Source: Streptomyces showdoensis (GTDB taxonomy: Bacteria > Actinomycetota > Actinomycetes > Streptomycetales > Streptomycetaceae). Taken from it: a stretch of 64,000 nucleotides of DNA. The translations under genes were made by a program, and so were the position numbers. Below, in pieces: positions 1 through 8,345 of the stretch. The stretch is taken from assembly GCF_039535475.1 (NCBI RefSeq), contig NZ_BAAAXG010000026.1:1302001-1366000 (forward strand), read 5' to 3'. The notes below the pieces were generated by a model. The model was not told the origin of the DNA. It worked only from the letters and a program-made list of their open reading frames with translations, and did no database searches. Numbering within the stretch: the stretch's first letter is position 1; every line of letters starts with the position of its first letter.

Positions 1-648
1 GGGGACCTGGCCGAGCGGCTGCTGATGCTCGAACTCCAGCTCATCGATCCCTCGCGGCGCCGGAGCGAGGAGGAGCTGGACACCGCGTTCGAGACGGTGC
101 GGCCAGCCGTCCTGGGCTCACTGTTTGATCTGCTGGCCACGGTTCTGGCGGTACTACCCCACGTGAAACTGGACTCGCTACCGCGCATGGCCGACTTCGC
201 CCGGGTGCTCGCGGCCGTCGACCAGGTCATGGAGTGGAACACCCTGGACGACTACTTGGCCGCCTCCGCGACCGTCGCCGGAGACGCACTGGAGGGCGAC
301 CCGTTCGGCTCCGCCGTCGTCGCCCTGGTCGAGCAGTGCGGCACCTGGACCGGCACCGCCGCCCAACTCCTGGAGCACGTCCAGGCCCCGGGCGGCATCC
401 GGCCGCCCACCTGGCCCAAGGACGCGACCCGCGCCGGCGGGAAGATCCGGCGCCTCGCCCCGCTCCTGCGGACCGTCGGGATCACCGTGGACGACACGCA
501 ACGCAGCCCGGACCGGCACCGCCACAAGCTCCTCGTGCTGACCCGGACCGACCTCCCCGGGGAGACAGCGTCCGCACCCCCGACCGGCTCCCTGTGGCCC
601 GACGTACCCCCGATCGGACAGGGCCACAGGCCCTCTGACCAGTACTGA
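1..648 (+). CDS. Primase/helicase-like ATPase of integrative element, C-terminal part (5' end outside window)
   Basis: The frame is open from base 1, so the gene begins upstream of the window and only its last 215 residues are seen. An internal ATG at 25 lacks a convincing ribosome binding site and is probably not the start. The fragment is largely helical and begins GDLAERLL, followed by a region with LPRMADFARVL. This resembles the tail after the helicase domain of D5/primase-type ATPases carried by actinobacterial phages and integrative elements. The Walker motifs would lie upstream, so no catalytic residue is visible. The role in element replication is inferred from the resemblance and from the xis and int genes that follow. 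Confidence 0.55.
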   Translation, partial: GDLAERLLMLELQLIDPSRRRSEEELDTAFETVRPAVLGSLFDLLATVLAVLPHVKLDSLPRMADFARVLAAVDQVMEWNTLDDYLAASATVAGDALEGDPFGSAVVALVEQCGTWTGTAAQLLEHVQAPGGIRPPTWPKDATRAGGKIRRLAPLLRTVGITVDDTQRSPDRHRHKLLVLTRTDLPGETASAPPTGSLWPDVPPIGQGHRPSDQY

Positions 649-888
649 CGATGTCGGACCGGGCCGCGCACCAGCGGCCCGGACACGGCCGGAGCTGCGG
701 ACGCTACAGCCGTCCAATGCCCGCAGCGTCCGCACCAGAGTCCGCAACCCTCACCCATCCGACCTGCGAAGACTGATCGGTGCGGACGCTGGGACGCTGC
801 GGACGCTGAAATGCAGCAATTCTCCAGGACGGCCACCGGCACCACTCCCACCTCGCCCCGCGACGGACACGAGGAGTCACCCAACCCC
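649..888. repeat. Four copies of a 10-bp repeat upstream of xis
   Basis: TGCGGACGCT occurs at 696-705, 781-790 and 798-807, and as its exact reverse complement at 725-734. A partial copy lies near 740. All are in the 240-base gap before the excisionase gene. They may be operator or iteron-like sites for an element-encoded regulator or replication protein. This is inferred from copy number and position. Confidence 0.6.
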
Positions 889-1113
889 ATGGCCAACGAG
901 CCGATCGAGACCCTGCGCGCCGGACTCCCGGACCGCTACCTGACCCCCGAGGACATCGCCTCGATGTTCTCCGTCCCCATCGAGACCGTCTACCGCTGGC
1001 GCAAGCAGCGCACCGGCCCGCCCGGCTTCCGCGTCGGCCGCCACGTCCGCTATGACCCCGCCGCCGTCCGCACCTGGGTCCAGCACCAGGAAGCCGCCGA
1101 CACCGCAGCATGA
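889..1113 (+). CDS. xis: Excisionase / helix-turn-helix DNA-binding protein
   Basis: This is a 74-residue protein with a MerR/Xis-type winged helix-turn-helix: YLTPEDIASMFSVPIETVYRWR, then a basic wing around FRVGRHVRYDP and a short tail. Proteins of this size immediately upstream of an integrase usually act as recombination directionality factors. They bend DNA at the attachment site and promote excision. I chose the ATG at 889 rather than the one at 811 because GAGGAG at 871-876 is a good ribosome binding site, and the extra N-terminus from 811 is low-complexity. The integrase follows after a repeat-rich gap of about 420 bases. An element-maintenance transcriptional regulator is the alternative role. 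Confidence 0.8.
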   Translation: MANEPIETLRAGLPDRYLTPEDIASMFSVPIETVYRWRKQRTGPPGFRVGRHVRYDPAAVRTWVQHQEAADTAA

Positions 1114-1536
1114 CCCGCCGGCCGAGCGGGAGGTAGAGCCCCCTCCCGCTACCCGTGACGGCGTCACACCCCGGTCACACCCCACCGTCACACTCTCGCC
1201 GGAGCCGCTCAGGTAGAGGGCCCCTCTACCCCGGTAGAGGGGGCGGTAAAGGCCACTGACCTGCGAGGTAAGGCGGGTAAAGGGGGCCCGTCACGGCCGT
1301 GACTCCGCCCGTCACACCCCCGTCACGGGCAGGGAGGCACCAGGGAGGCAGGGAGAACTCCCTCACCGCCTCCCTGGCCCGCCTCCCTGCCAGTGACCTG
1401 CACAAACCCACATCCAGGGAGGCAGGGAGGCACCCTCCCCAGCCACCCCACAACCCCTCCACAGCCGCTTCCACGGCACCCCCATGCCTCCCTCCCTGAG
1501 GGCAGGTACGCCACCAACCGAGAGGACACAGCCCAC
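1114..1536. repeat. Repeat-rich xis-int intergenic region (candidate arm-type/operator sites)
   Basis: There is no gene in these 423 bases. The decamer CAGGGAGGCA or a close variant occurs at about 1330, 1341, 1415 and 1423. Inverted copies (GCCTCCCTG/C) lie near 1368, 1381 and 1486. A hairpin formed by GGTAGAGGG and CCCTCTACC lies around 1212-1230, followed by another GGTAGAGG. Several GTCAC/GTGAC motifs lie between 1155 and 1328. Such repeats next to int are typical of integrase arm sites, Xis sites or repressor operators. Confidence 0.5.
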
Positions 1537-2772
1537 ATGGCTGGCAGCATCCAAGACCGTTGGTTCAAGACCGAGACCGACGCCAACGGCAAGACCGTCC
1601 GCACCAAGACCGCCCGCCACGGCAGCGGCCTGCGCTACCGGGCCCGCTACTTCGCGCCTGACGGCACCCGGAAGTCCAAGTCCTTCGCCGACGGGCAGAA
1701 GCGTCTCGCCGAGCAGTGGCTCAGCAGCATCAGCGCGGACGTGGCCCGGGGCCAGTACATCGACCCGAACGCGGCCCGGACGACCTTCCAGGAGTTCGCG
1801 GAGGGGTGGCTGGCGAGCCAGAGCGGCGACCCGAACACCAAGGCGTCGATGCAGTCCCAGCTCAAGCTGCACGCCTTCCCGCGGATCGGGACCCGCCCGC
1901 TGGGCTCGTTCCAGCCGAGCCACATCCGTGAGTTCGTGACGCAGCTCGAAGCCTCCGGCATGTCCGGCTCGTACGCGCGCGTCATCTTCTCCAACGTCCG
2001 CGCCATCCTGAGCGCGGCCGTCGAGGACGGCTGCCTGCCGCGGAACCCCTGCAACTCACGCACCGTGACGCTCCCGGAGATGGGCGCGCGGCGTGTGGTT
2101 CCCTGGCTGCCGGAACGGGTCTTCGCTATGCGCGCCGCCCTGGTCGAGCGGTTCCAGCCCATGGTGGACGTGGGCGCCGGATGCGGTCTCCGGCAGGGCG
2201 AGATCCTCGGACTGTCCGTCGAAGAGCTGGACTTCGACAACGCCACGCTGCACGTCGTACAGCAGCTCAAGCTGAGTCTGAGTAAGCCGGTGTTCGCCCC
2301 ACCGAAGGGCGGCAAGCTGCGTGACGTCCCCCTGCCCGACCCGGTGGTGGACGCGCTCAAGGCTCATATGAAGCTCTTCCCGCCGGTGGAGATCACGCTG
2401 CCCTGGATGCGCGCCGGCGGTCCGCCTGTGACCAAGCGACTGCTCTTCACCGGCCCGCTGGGTGGGCACGTCTGGCGCACGTCACTGAACGAGGACCACT
2501 GGAAGCCGGCACTGGCCAAGGTGGGCGTCATCCCCGCGGCGAAGAGCCGGGAACACACCGCCGCGCGAGAGCACGGCATGCACGCCCTGAGGCACTTCTA
2601 CGCCTCGGTGCTGCTGGACGCAGGCGAGAGCATCAAGGCCGTCAGCGAGTACCTGGGGCACTCTGACCCGGGACTCACGCTGAAGGTGTACGCCCACCTG
2701 ATGCCGAGCAGCCGGGACCGCGCACGGCAGGCGCTCGGCAGGGCCCTGAGGCCTGACGACTCTCCGCGCTGA
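1537..2772 (+). CDS. int: Tyrosine-type site-specific integrase
   Basis: The 411-residue tyrosine recombinase integrates and excises the element. The N-terminal basic arm-binding part (about 1-60) is followed by a SAM-like core-binding domain (about 80-170) and the catalytic domain (about 185-400). The catalytic set is intact: Arg219 in CGLRQGE, His349 and Arg352 in HALRH, His375 in LGHSDP, and the nucleophile Tyr385 in VYAHL. I chose ATG 1537 because AGAGGA at 1521-1526 is well placed. The longer frame from 1393 would add a Pro/His-rich stretch made of the intergenic repeats. The gene lies last in the element, next to the presumed attachment junction. It appears functional, so the element may still be mobile. 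Confidence 0.93.
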   Translation: MAGSIQDRWFKTETDANGKTVRTKTARHGSGLRYRARYFAPDGTRKSKSFADGQKRLAEQWLSSISADVARGQYIDPNAARTTFQEFAEGWLASQSGDPNTKASMQSQLKLHAFPRIGTRPLGSFQPSHIREFVTQLEASGMSGSYARVIFSNVRAILSAAVEDGCLPRNPCNSRTVTLPEMGARRVVPWLPERVFAMRAALVERFQPMVDVGAGCGLRQGEILGLSVEELDFDNATLHVVQQLKLSLSKPVFAPPKGGKLRDVPLPDPVVDALKAHMKLFPPVEITLPWMRAGGPPVTKRLLFTGPLGGHVWRTSLNEDHWKPALAKVGVIPAAKSREHTAAREHGMHALRHFYASVLLDAGESIKAVSEYLGHSDPGLTLKVYAHLMPSSRDRARQALGRALRPDDSPR

Positions 2773-2789
2773 GGGCCCAGCGTGGGCCC
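2773..2789. repeat. Inverted repeat after int, candidate att-associated site
   Basis: GGGCCCA (2773-2779) and TGGGCCC (2783-2789) form a perfect inverted repeat with a 3-base centre. It begins at the base after the integrase stop codon. The position fits a recombination-site component, but the crossover core cannot be identified without the left end of the element. Confidence 0.35.
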
Positions 2790-2800
2790 AGAGCGCGAAA

Positions 2801-2839
2801 ATGCCCCTGATCTGCACCATAAGAGCAGGTCAGGGGCAT
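2801..2839. terminator. Bidirectional terminator between int and gpmA
   Basis: Arms 2801-2815 and 2825-2839 form a 15-bp stem with one G-T pair and a 9-base loop. An A run lies on one side and TTTT at 2845-2848 on the other, so it can stop transcription from both convergent genes. It may also overlap the attachment junction. Confidence 0.75.
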
Positions 2840-2850
2840 GATCGCTTTTC

Positions 2851-3612
2851 CTACTTCTTCTTGCCCTGGTTCTTCACGGCCTCGATCGCCGCGGCGGCGG
2901 CGTCCGGGTCGAGGTAGGTGCCGCCGGGCTTCAGCGGCTTGAAGTTCTCGTCGAGCTCGTAGGCCAGCGGGATGCCCGTCGGGATGTTCAGGCCCGCGAT
3001 GTCCGCGTCCGAGATGCCGTCGAGGTGCTTGACCAGGGCGCGCAGGCTGTTGCCGTGGGCGGCGATCAGGACCGTGCGGCCGGCCAGCAGGTCCGGGACG
3101 ACGCCGTCGTACCAGTACGGGAGCATGCGCTCGACGACGTCCTTCAGGCACTCGGTCTGCGGACGCAGCTCCGGCGGGATCGTCGCGTAACGCGCGTCGT
3201 GGGCCTGGGAGTACTCGTTGTCGTCGGCCAGCGGCGGCGGCGGGGTGTCGTACGAGCGGCGCCACAGCATGAACTGCTCCTCGCCGAACTCGGCGAGCGT
3301 CTGCGCCTTGTCCTTGCCCTGCAGGGCGCCGTAGTGGCGCTCGTTCAGGCGCCACGAGCGGTGGACCGGGATCCAGTGGCGGTCGGCCGCCTCGAGGGCG
3401 AGCTGCGCCGTGCGGATGGCGCGCTTCTGGAGGGAGGTGTGGAGCACGTCGGGCAGCAGACCGGCGTCCTTCAGCAGCTCTCCGCCGCGCGCCGCCTCCT
3501 TCTCGCCCTTCGCGGTGAGGTTCACGTCCACCCAGCCGGTGAACAGGTTCTTCTCGTTCCACTCGCTCTCGCCATGGCGGAGGAGGATCAGCTTGTACGG
3601 TGCGTCGGCCAT
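2851..3612 (-). CDS. gpmA: 2,3-bisphosphoglycerate-dependent phosphoglycerate mutase
   Basis: This cytosolic glycolytic enzyme interconverts 3- and 2-phosphoglycerate through a phosphohistidine. The 253-residue length is typical of dPGM. The nucleophile His13 lies in LLRHGES, the family motif RLNERHYG is present, and the second catalytic histidine is in [12 protein letters not shown]. The C-terminus ends in lysines. I chose ATG 3612 because a TAGGCT box (complement of 3620-3625) sits exactly 7 bases before it, a leaderless arrangement. The longer frame to 3657 has no support. The gene converges on the integrase of the integrative element, and its 3' flank probably holds the integration site. 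Confidence 0.95.
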   Translation of the reverse strand: MADAPYKLILLRHGESEWNEKNLFTGWVDVNLTAKGEKEAARGGELLKDAGLLPDVLHTSLQKRAIRTAQLALEAADRHWIPVHRSWRLNERHYGALQGKDKAQTLAEFGEEQFMLWRRSYDTPPPPLADDNEYSQAHDARYATIPPELRPQTECLKDVVERMLPYWYDGVVPDLLAGRTVLIAAHGNSLRALVKHLDGISDADIAGLNIPTGIPLAYELDENFKPLKPGGTYLDPDAAAAAIEAVKNQGKKK

Positions 3613-3681
3613 GCGTCCGAGCCTAGACGACACCCGACGATTGACGCGCACCGTCAATTCGCTGGCGTCCGGCGTATGAGA

Positions 3682-3718
3682 TGCGTAAGTTTCAACACCG
3701 GTAAGAGGGACTTACGTA
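3682..3718. promoter_or_regulatory. Inverted repeat upstream of the MFS gene (candidate operator)
   Basis: TGCGTAAGT (3682-3690) and ACTTACGTA (3710-3718) form an imperfect inverted repeat with a 19-base spacer. It ends 20 bases before the MFS start codon and so would overlap its promoter or leader. The regulator is unknown. Confidence 0.45.
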
Positions 3719-3738
3719 GCACCAGGGGGCGGCCTCAC

Positions 3739-5100
3739 ATGTCCATCGATTCGCTCATACGATCGGCTCGCGAAACGGTCTCGGGACTTCCGGGTGGCTT
3801 CTGGTGGCTCTGGCTGTCGACCTTGGTCAACAGGACCGGGGCTTTCGTCCTGACTTTCCTCTCCCTCTATCTCACCGTCGAGCTCGGGCACTCCGCCTGG
3901 TTCGCCGGAGTCGTCGTCGCCCTCCACGGCCTCGGCGGCGTCGCCGGCTCCGCGCTCGGCGGCTTCCTCACCGACCGCTGGGGCCGCCGCCCCACCATGG
4001 TGAGCATGCACCTGGCGGCCGCCACCTGTGCCCTGCTGCTCGCCTTCGTCACCGCCCCCTGGGGCATCGCCGCCATCGTCCTGCTCATGGGCGTCGCCAT
4101 GCAGGGCGTCCGGCCCTCCATCAACGCGACCATCGCCGACATGGTGCCCGCGCACGACGTCCGCCGCGCCTACGCCCTCAACTACTGGGCCCTCAACCTC
4201 GGCTTCGCCGTCGCCGCCATCGGCGGCGGCGCCGCGATCGTCCTCGGCTACCGCACGCTGTTCCTCGTCGACGCCGCGGCCACCGCGCTCTGCGCCCTGA
4301 TCGTCTTCCTGCGGCTGCCCGAGACCCGGCCCGAGGCCGCGGTCGACCAGACGACCGGCAAGGCCCTCGCCGAGCCCGAGGTCGGCGTCCTCACCGTCCT
4401 GCGCGACGCCCCGTTCCGCACCCTGGTGCTGCTCAACCTGTTCGTCTGCGTGGTCTTCACCGCCCCCTGGATCGGCCTGCCGCTGACCATGGCGGGCGAG
4501 GGCCTCGGCACCTCCGCGTACGGTGCCGTCATCGCCGTCAACGGCGTCGTGATCGTCGCCTTCCAGCTGCTGGTGAACAAGGTGACGGACAAGCGCTCCC
4601 CCGCGCTGCTGCTGAGCGTCTCCTCGCTCCTCTTCGCGATCGGCACCGGCGCCACCGCGCTGGCCGGCTCGTCGGTCGCCTTCGCCGCCACCGTCGTCGT
4701 CTGGACGATCGGCGAGATGGTCCACGTCCCCACCAACGCCGCCGCCACCGCCCGGCTCGCCCCGGAGCACGCCCGCGGCCGCTACCAGGGCGTGATGGGG
4801 ATGTCGTGGGCCGTCGCGGGCACCGTCGCGCCGCTGCTGGCCGGCTGGATCGTGGACGGGCCCGGGCCGGACGTGCTGTGGATCGCCTGCGCCGTGATCG
4901 GCGTCGCCGCCGCGGTCGGCTACCAGACCCGGCTGCGGTCCGTCCTCGCCGACGCGGAGGAGGACGCGCTGGTCGCGGCGCCCGCCGCCGCTCCGGTGGC
5001 CACCGGCACCCCGGGCGTGGAAACCGCCGCGGACACCGGCACCGGCACGACCGTCGCCGCCTCGGCGGCTCCCCCCGCGGACACGGTCAGCGCCTCCTGA
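3739..5100 (+). CDS. MFS transporter, drug-efflux type
   Basis: This 453-residue membrane protein has about 12 hydrophobic segments. The family loop signature between helices 2 and 3 is GGFLTDRWGRRPTM. There is a long central loop after helix 6 (about 195-225) and a Thr/Ala-rich hydrophilic tail of about 45 residues. It is probably a proton-coupled exporter; the substrate cannot be read from sequence. The start at 3739 follows an AGGGGGC ribosome binding site and gives the conserved MSIDSLIRSARETV beginning. The gene is monocistronic, diverging from gpmA and converging on ybjN. A 9-bp inverted repeat in its promoter region suggests a dedicated regulator not encoded nearby. Confidence 0.82.
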   Translation: MSIDSLIRSARETVSGLPGGFWWLWLSTLVNRTGAFVLTFLSLYLTVELGHSAWFAGVVVALHGLGGVAGSALGGFLTDRWGRRPTMVSMHLAAATCALLLAFVTAPWGIAAIVLLMGVAMQGVRPSINATIADMVPAHDVRRAYALNYWALNLGFAVAAIGGGAAIVLGYRTLFLVDAAATALCALIVFLRLPETRPEAAVDQTTGKALAEPEVGVLTVLRDAPFRTLVLLNLFVCVVFTAPWIGLPLTMAGEGLGTSAYGAVIAVNGVVIVAFQLLVNKVTDKRSPALLLSVSSLLFAIGTGATALAGSSVAFAATVVVWTIGEMVHVPTNAAATARLAPEHARGRYQGVMGMSWAVAGTVAPLLAGWIVDGPGPDVLWIACAVIGVAAAVGYQTRLRSVLADAEEDALVAAPAAAPVATGTPGVETAADTGTGTTVAASAAPPADTVSAS

Positions 5101-5149
5101 CGCTCCGTCCGCTCCGTACGCGCACCTTCCCCAGAAGGGCCCAGAAGGG

Positions 5150-5683
5150 TCAGCCCGCCGGCCGGCCCTTCTGGCCGTTCTGCGTCAGGTTCTTGAAGGC
5201 GTCGAGGTTCCGCGTCGACTCCCCGCGCGACACCCGCCACTCGTACTCGCGCCGGATCGCCGTCGCGAAGCCCAGCTCCAGCAGCGTGTTGAAGTCGCCG
5301 TCCGCCGCCTCCAGGACCGAGCCGAGCAGCCGGTCCAGCTCCTCCGGCGTGACGGCGGTCAGCGGCAGCTTGCCGGCCAGGTAGATGTCGCCGAGGGCGT
5401 CGATCGCGTAACCCACCCCGTACAGCTTGAGGTTGCGCTCCAGGAGCCAGCGGTGGACGCCCGCCTCGTTCTCGTCCGGGTGGCGGATGACGAAGGCGTT
5501 GAGCGAGAGGGAGTGGCGGCCGATCCGCAGCGACAGGGTCGTGAAGAGCTTGCGGGTGCCGGGGAGCTTGACCACGTAGGAGCCCGCCTCGGGGGACTCC
5601 CACTCCAGTTCCGCGTCCTTGAACGTGTCCACCATGATCTCGGCGATCTCGGCGATCCGCCGGACGTCCGCAGCCTCAGCCAT
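5150..5683 (-). CDS. YbjN-domain protein
   Basis: The 177-residue cytosolic protein resembles the YbjN/type III secretion chaperone-like fold family. Recognisable stretches are [21 protein letters not shown] and [18 protein letters not shown]. The biochemical role is unknown; family members have been linked to stress responses. It overlaps the 3' end of mshA by 8 bases and lies directly downstream, so it is translated from the same message. A TACGCT box 6 bases before the ATG (complement of 5690-5695) could also give a leaderless internal transcript. Co-transcription with the mycothiol gene suggests, but does not show, a redox-related role. Confidence 0.8.
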   Translation of the reverse strand: MAEAADVRRIAEIAEIMVDTFKDAELEWESPEAGSYVVKLPGTRKLFTTLSLRIGRHSLSLNAFVIRHPDENEAGVHRWLLERNLKLYGVGYAIDALGDIYLAGKLPLTAVTPEELDRLLGSVLEAADGDFNTLLELGFATAIRREYEWRVSRGESTRNLDAFKNLTQNGQKGRPAG

Positions 5684-7034
5684 GGTGCGAGCGTACGCGA
5701 CGCCGCTGCTCGCGCAGCCGGTGGTCGTGCATGGCGGCCGTGTACACGTCGGCCGTCCCGGACGCCGCCGTGTCCCAGCCGAACGAGCCGGCGTGCCGCG
5801 CCGCCGCCGCGCCCATGGCGGCGGTCAGCCCCGGGTCCTCGGCGAAGCGGCCGAGCGCGCGGGCGTAGTCGGCCGGGTCGTGGCCCTGCACCAGGAAGCC
5901 GGTGACCTCGTCCCGTACGGCCACGGGCAGGCCGCCCACCGCGGCCGCGACGACCGGGGTGCCGGCGGCCTGCGCCTCGATGGCGACGAGGCCGAAGGAC
6001 TCGCTGTACGAGGGCATGACCAGCACGCTGGCGGCCCGGAACCAGTCCGCGAGCCGCTCCTGGCCGACCGGCGGGTGGAAGCGGACGATGTCGCCGATGC
6101 CCAGCTTGGCGGCCAGCTTCTGCAGCCCCTCCGGCTTGGCCAGGCCGCTGCCGCTCGGGCCGCCGACGACCGGCACCACCATGCGCGAGCGCAGCGACGG
6201 GTCCCGCTCCAGGAGCAGGGCCGCGGCGCGCAGCAGGATGTCGGGGGCCTTCAGCGGCTGGATGCGGCCGGCGAAGACCGGGATGAAGGCGTCCGCGGGC
6301 AGCCCGAGCCGGGCCCGGGCGGCGGCGCGGCCGTCGGCGGGGCGGAAGTGGTCCAGGTTCACGCCCGGGTGGACGACGGCGATCTTGGCCGGGTCGGCCT
6401 CGTAGAAGCGGGCGAGCTCGTCCGCCTCCTCGGCCGTGTTGGCGATCAGCCGGTCGGCCGCCTCGACGATCTGGGTCTCGCCGATCACGCGGGCCGCGGG
6501 CTCGGGGGTGTCGCCCTCGGCGAGCGCCGCGTTCTTGACCTTGGCCATGGTGTGCATGGCGTGGACGAGCGGGACGCCCCAGCGCTCGGCGGCGAGCCAG
6601 CCGACGTGGCCGGAGAGCCAGTAGTGGGAGTGGACCAGGTCGTAGTGACCGGGCCGGTGGCCCGCCCAGGCCTGCATCACGCCGTGCGTGAAGGCGCACA
6701 GCTGGGCCGGCAGCTCTTCCTTGGCGAGCCCCTCGTACGGGCCCGCGTCCACGTGCCGCACGAGCACGCCGGGGGCGAGCTCGACGACCGGGGCGAGGCC
6801 GCCGGTGGTGGCCCGCGTGAAGATCTCGACCTCGATGTTGATCGCGGCCAGCCGTTTGGCGAGCTCCACGATGTAGACGTTCATGCCGCCCGCGTCGCCC
6901 GTGCCGGGCTGGTGCAGGGGGGAGGTGTGGACACTGAGCATGGCCACGCGGCGCGGGGTGCGGTGCCGGCCGGGAAGCCGGAGCCGGGGCGGCGCCGCCA
7001 GGGTGCCGGCGAACCGGGACACGTACTGGCTCAC
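5676..7034 (-). CDS. mshA: D-inositol-3-phosphate glycosyltransferase (mycothiol biosynthesis)
   Basis: MshA transfers GlcNAc from UDP-GlcNAc to 1-D-inositol-3-phosphate, the first step of mycothiol synthesis. The protein is a GT-B glycosyltransferase of family GT4. Near the N-terminus is the substrate region [25 protein letters not shown]. The nucleotide-sugar signature [21 protein letters not shown] lies in the C-terminal half. I chose GTG 7034 (452 residues) instead of ATG 7142 for two reasons. GGAAGGA lies 8 bases upstream, and a sigma-R-like promoter overlaps the longer frame, so a transcript from it could not encode the extra N-terminus. Downstream ybjN overlaps by 8 bases. Confidence 0.93.
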   Translation of the reverse strand: MSQYVSRFAGTLAAPPRLRLPGRHRTPRRVAMLSVHTSPLHQPGTGDAGGMNVYIVELAKRLAAINIEVEIFTRATTGGLAPVVELAPGVLVRHVDAGPYEGLAKEELPAQLCAFTHGVMQAWAGHRPGHYDLVHSHYWLSGHVGWLAAERWGVPLVHAMHTMAKVKNAALAEGDTPEPAARVIGETQIVEAADRLIANTAEEADELARFYEADPAKIAVVHPGVNLDHFRPADGRAAARARLGLPADAFIPVFAGRIQPLKAPDILLRAAALLLERDPSLRSRMVVPVVGGPSGSGLAKPEGLQKLAAKLGIGDIVRFHPPVGQERLADWFRAASVLVMPSYSESFGLVAIEAQAAGTPVVAAAVGGLPVAVRDEVTGFLVQGHDPADYARALGRFAEDPGLTAAMGAAAARHAGSFGWDTAASGTADVYTAAMHDHRLREQRRRVRSHHG

Positions 7035-7107
7035 GTCGGCGGTCCTTCCGCTGTCGGGCATGGCATCGGGCATGACAGAGGGAGGGCCTGCTCTGCCCTC
7101 CAGCCGC

Positions 7108-7137
7108 GACAACACCGGAATCCGGGGTTTCATTTCC
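7108..7137 (-). promoter_or_regulatory. Sigma-R-like promoter of mshA
   Basis: On the minus strand GGAAAT (complement of 7132-7137) is followed after exactly 18 bases by GTTGTC (complement of 7108-7113). This is close to the disulfide-stress sigma-R consensus GGGAAT-N18-GTT. Transcription would start near 7100, about 65 bases before GTG 7034. From memory, mshA of S. coelicolor has a sigma-R promoter. Confidence 0.65.
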
Positions 7138-7291
7138 GCCACGCCACCCGCTTTGCCAATTCATTACGAGGGTTCACCCGGAAGCGGCAATGGATCACAC
7201 CCCCGCAACCCCCACAGCCCCACAGCCCCCACGCCCCCCACGTACACCTGAGCGCGTGGGGCCGGGCCTCGGCAGCGCTTAGGCTCGTTCC

Positions 7292-8101
7292 ATGGCCCCC
7301 CGCACCACCCGACCCGCCGCGACCCGCCCTGTCGGCACCATCACCCGCGGGACCACCAACCCCAACCGTCTGCGCCGCCAGGACCGCTGGATCGCCGCCG
7401 CGCACAGCCCGGCCCTGCGCCGCTCCGCCGCACCCCCGGTCGCCGTCGACCTCGGCTACGGGGCCGCGCCCTGGACGCCGGTCGAGCTGCTGGCCCGGCT
7501 GCGGACCGCCGACCCCCGGGTGAGCGTCGTCGGGGTCGAGATCGAGCCCGCCCGGGTCGCCGCCGCGAAGCCGTACGAGTGCGAGGGCCTGGCCTTCCGG
7601 CACGGCGGCTTCGAGGTGCCGGTGGCCGGCGAGGTGTCCCTGATCCGGGCCGCGAACGTGCTCCGCCAGTACGACGAGGACCAGGTCGCGGACGTCTGGG
7701 AGCGCCTGTGCGCGCGGCTCGCCCCCGAGGGGCTGCTGGTGGAGGGGACCTGCGACGAGATCGGGCGGCGGCACGTGTGGGTGGCGCTCGACCGGAGCGG
7801 GCCGCGGACGGTGACCTTCGCCACCCGGCTCGGCTCGCTGGACCGGCCGTCCGACCTGGCGGAGCGGCTGCCGAAGGCGCTGATCCACCGGAACGTGCCG
7901 GGCGAGCCCGTGCACGCCTTCCTGCGGGACTTCGACCGGGCCTGGGCGGCGGCCGCCCCGTACGCCTCGCTCGGCGCGCGGCAGCGCTGGATCCGTTCGG
8001 TCCGCGACCTGGCGGCGGACTGGCCGCTGACGGACGGTCCGCGGCGGTGGCGGCAGGGCGAGGTGACGGTGCGGTGGGAGGCGCTGGCTCCGCGGGGCTG
8101 A
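7292..8101 (+). CDS. Class I SAM-dependent methyltransferase-like protein
   Basis: This is a 269-residue cytosolic protein. A Rossmann-type motif I, VAVDLGYGAAPWTPVELL, is followed by VVGVEIEPARV (acidic end of strand 2) and SLIRAANVLRQY (motif IV region). This is the layout of SAM-binding methyltransferases; the acceptor is unknown. The C-terminal half contains RQRWIRSVRDLAADWPLTDGPRRWR, conserved-looking but of unknown role. TAGGCT at 7280-7285 lies 6 bases before the ATG, suggesting a leaderless mRNA. The gene diverges from mshA. RNA, small molecules or proteins are all possible substrates. Confidence 0.72.
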   Translation: MAPRTTRPAATRPVGTITRGTTNPNRLRRQDRWIAAAHSPALRRSAAPPVAVDLGYGAAPWTPVELLARLRTADPRVSVVGVEIEPARVAAAKPYECEGLAFRHGGFEVPVAGEVSLIRAANVLRQYDEDQVADVWERLCARLAPEGLLVEGTCDEIGRRHVWVALDRSGPRTVTFATRLGSLDRPSDLAERLPKALIHRNVPGEPVHAFLRDFDRAWAAAAPYASLGARQRWIRSVRDLAADWPLTDGPRRWRQGEVTVRWEALAPRG

Positions 8102-8345
8102 GCGACGGGCCGTCGAACGCCGGCCGAATTCCCTCCGATTCCCTCCGATTCCCCCCGCGCGGGGAACGCGCCGCCCGAAACGATCGTCCCTCGTGGGGGG
8201 AAGTGACCCGACAGGCCCGGCTTTCCCCTGTTGCTTTCGTGTTTCGCGTGGCACCATCACCAAGGTCACGACCAAGTTACTGACGGTAAATCAGATTTCG
8301 GCCATCGATTCGGCCATCGACGTGGGCCATCTTGAGGGGGAGCCT
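8102..8345 (+). promoter_or_regulatory. Long leader/promoter region of the NlpC/P60 gene with triple ATTCCC repeat
   Basis: The 244 bases before the hydrolase hold three consecutive ATTCCC(T/C)CCG-like decamers between about 8126 and 8157 and a GC-rich hairpin around CCCGCGCGGGG. The segment from 8262 onward is relatively AT-rich with likely promoter elements. Similar Streptomyces hydrolase genes are often under c-di-AMP riboswitches, but I cannot recognise the conserved core of that element here. Confidence 0.3.

Larger units (their letters stand above)
1..2850 (+). mobile_element. Right end of an integrative (AICE/prophage-like) element
   Basis: Three plus-strand genes (primase/helicase-like ATPase C-terminus, MerR/Xis-type excisionase, tyrosine integrase) occur in the replication-xis-int order usual for actinomycete integrative elements. 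The spaces between them are full of short repeats. The block stops 78 bases before the 3' end of the housekeeping gene gpmA, so the right attachment junction should lie in about 2773-2850. The left end is outside the window, so the att core cannot be defined. No tRNA gene is visible at this junction, although such elements often use one. Class assignment is an inference from gene order. Confidence 0.72.

Noticed and set aside
811..888. Longer N-terminus for the excisionase from ATG 811
   Set aside because: The added residues are low-complexity and no ribosome binding site precedes 811, whereas ATG 889 has GAGGAG.
2773..2850. tRNA gene as integration target
   Set aside because: No T-arm GTTCGA/GTTCAA motif or acceptor stem can be folded in this interval. 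No tRNA was seen elsewhere in the window.
8102..8345. c-di-AMP (ydaO-type) riboswitch before the NlpC/P60 gene
   Set aside because: The context is right, but I could not find the conserved core sequences. A covariance-model search (RF00379) would decide.
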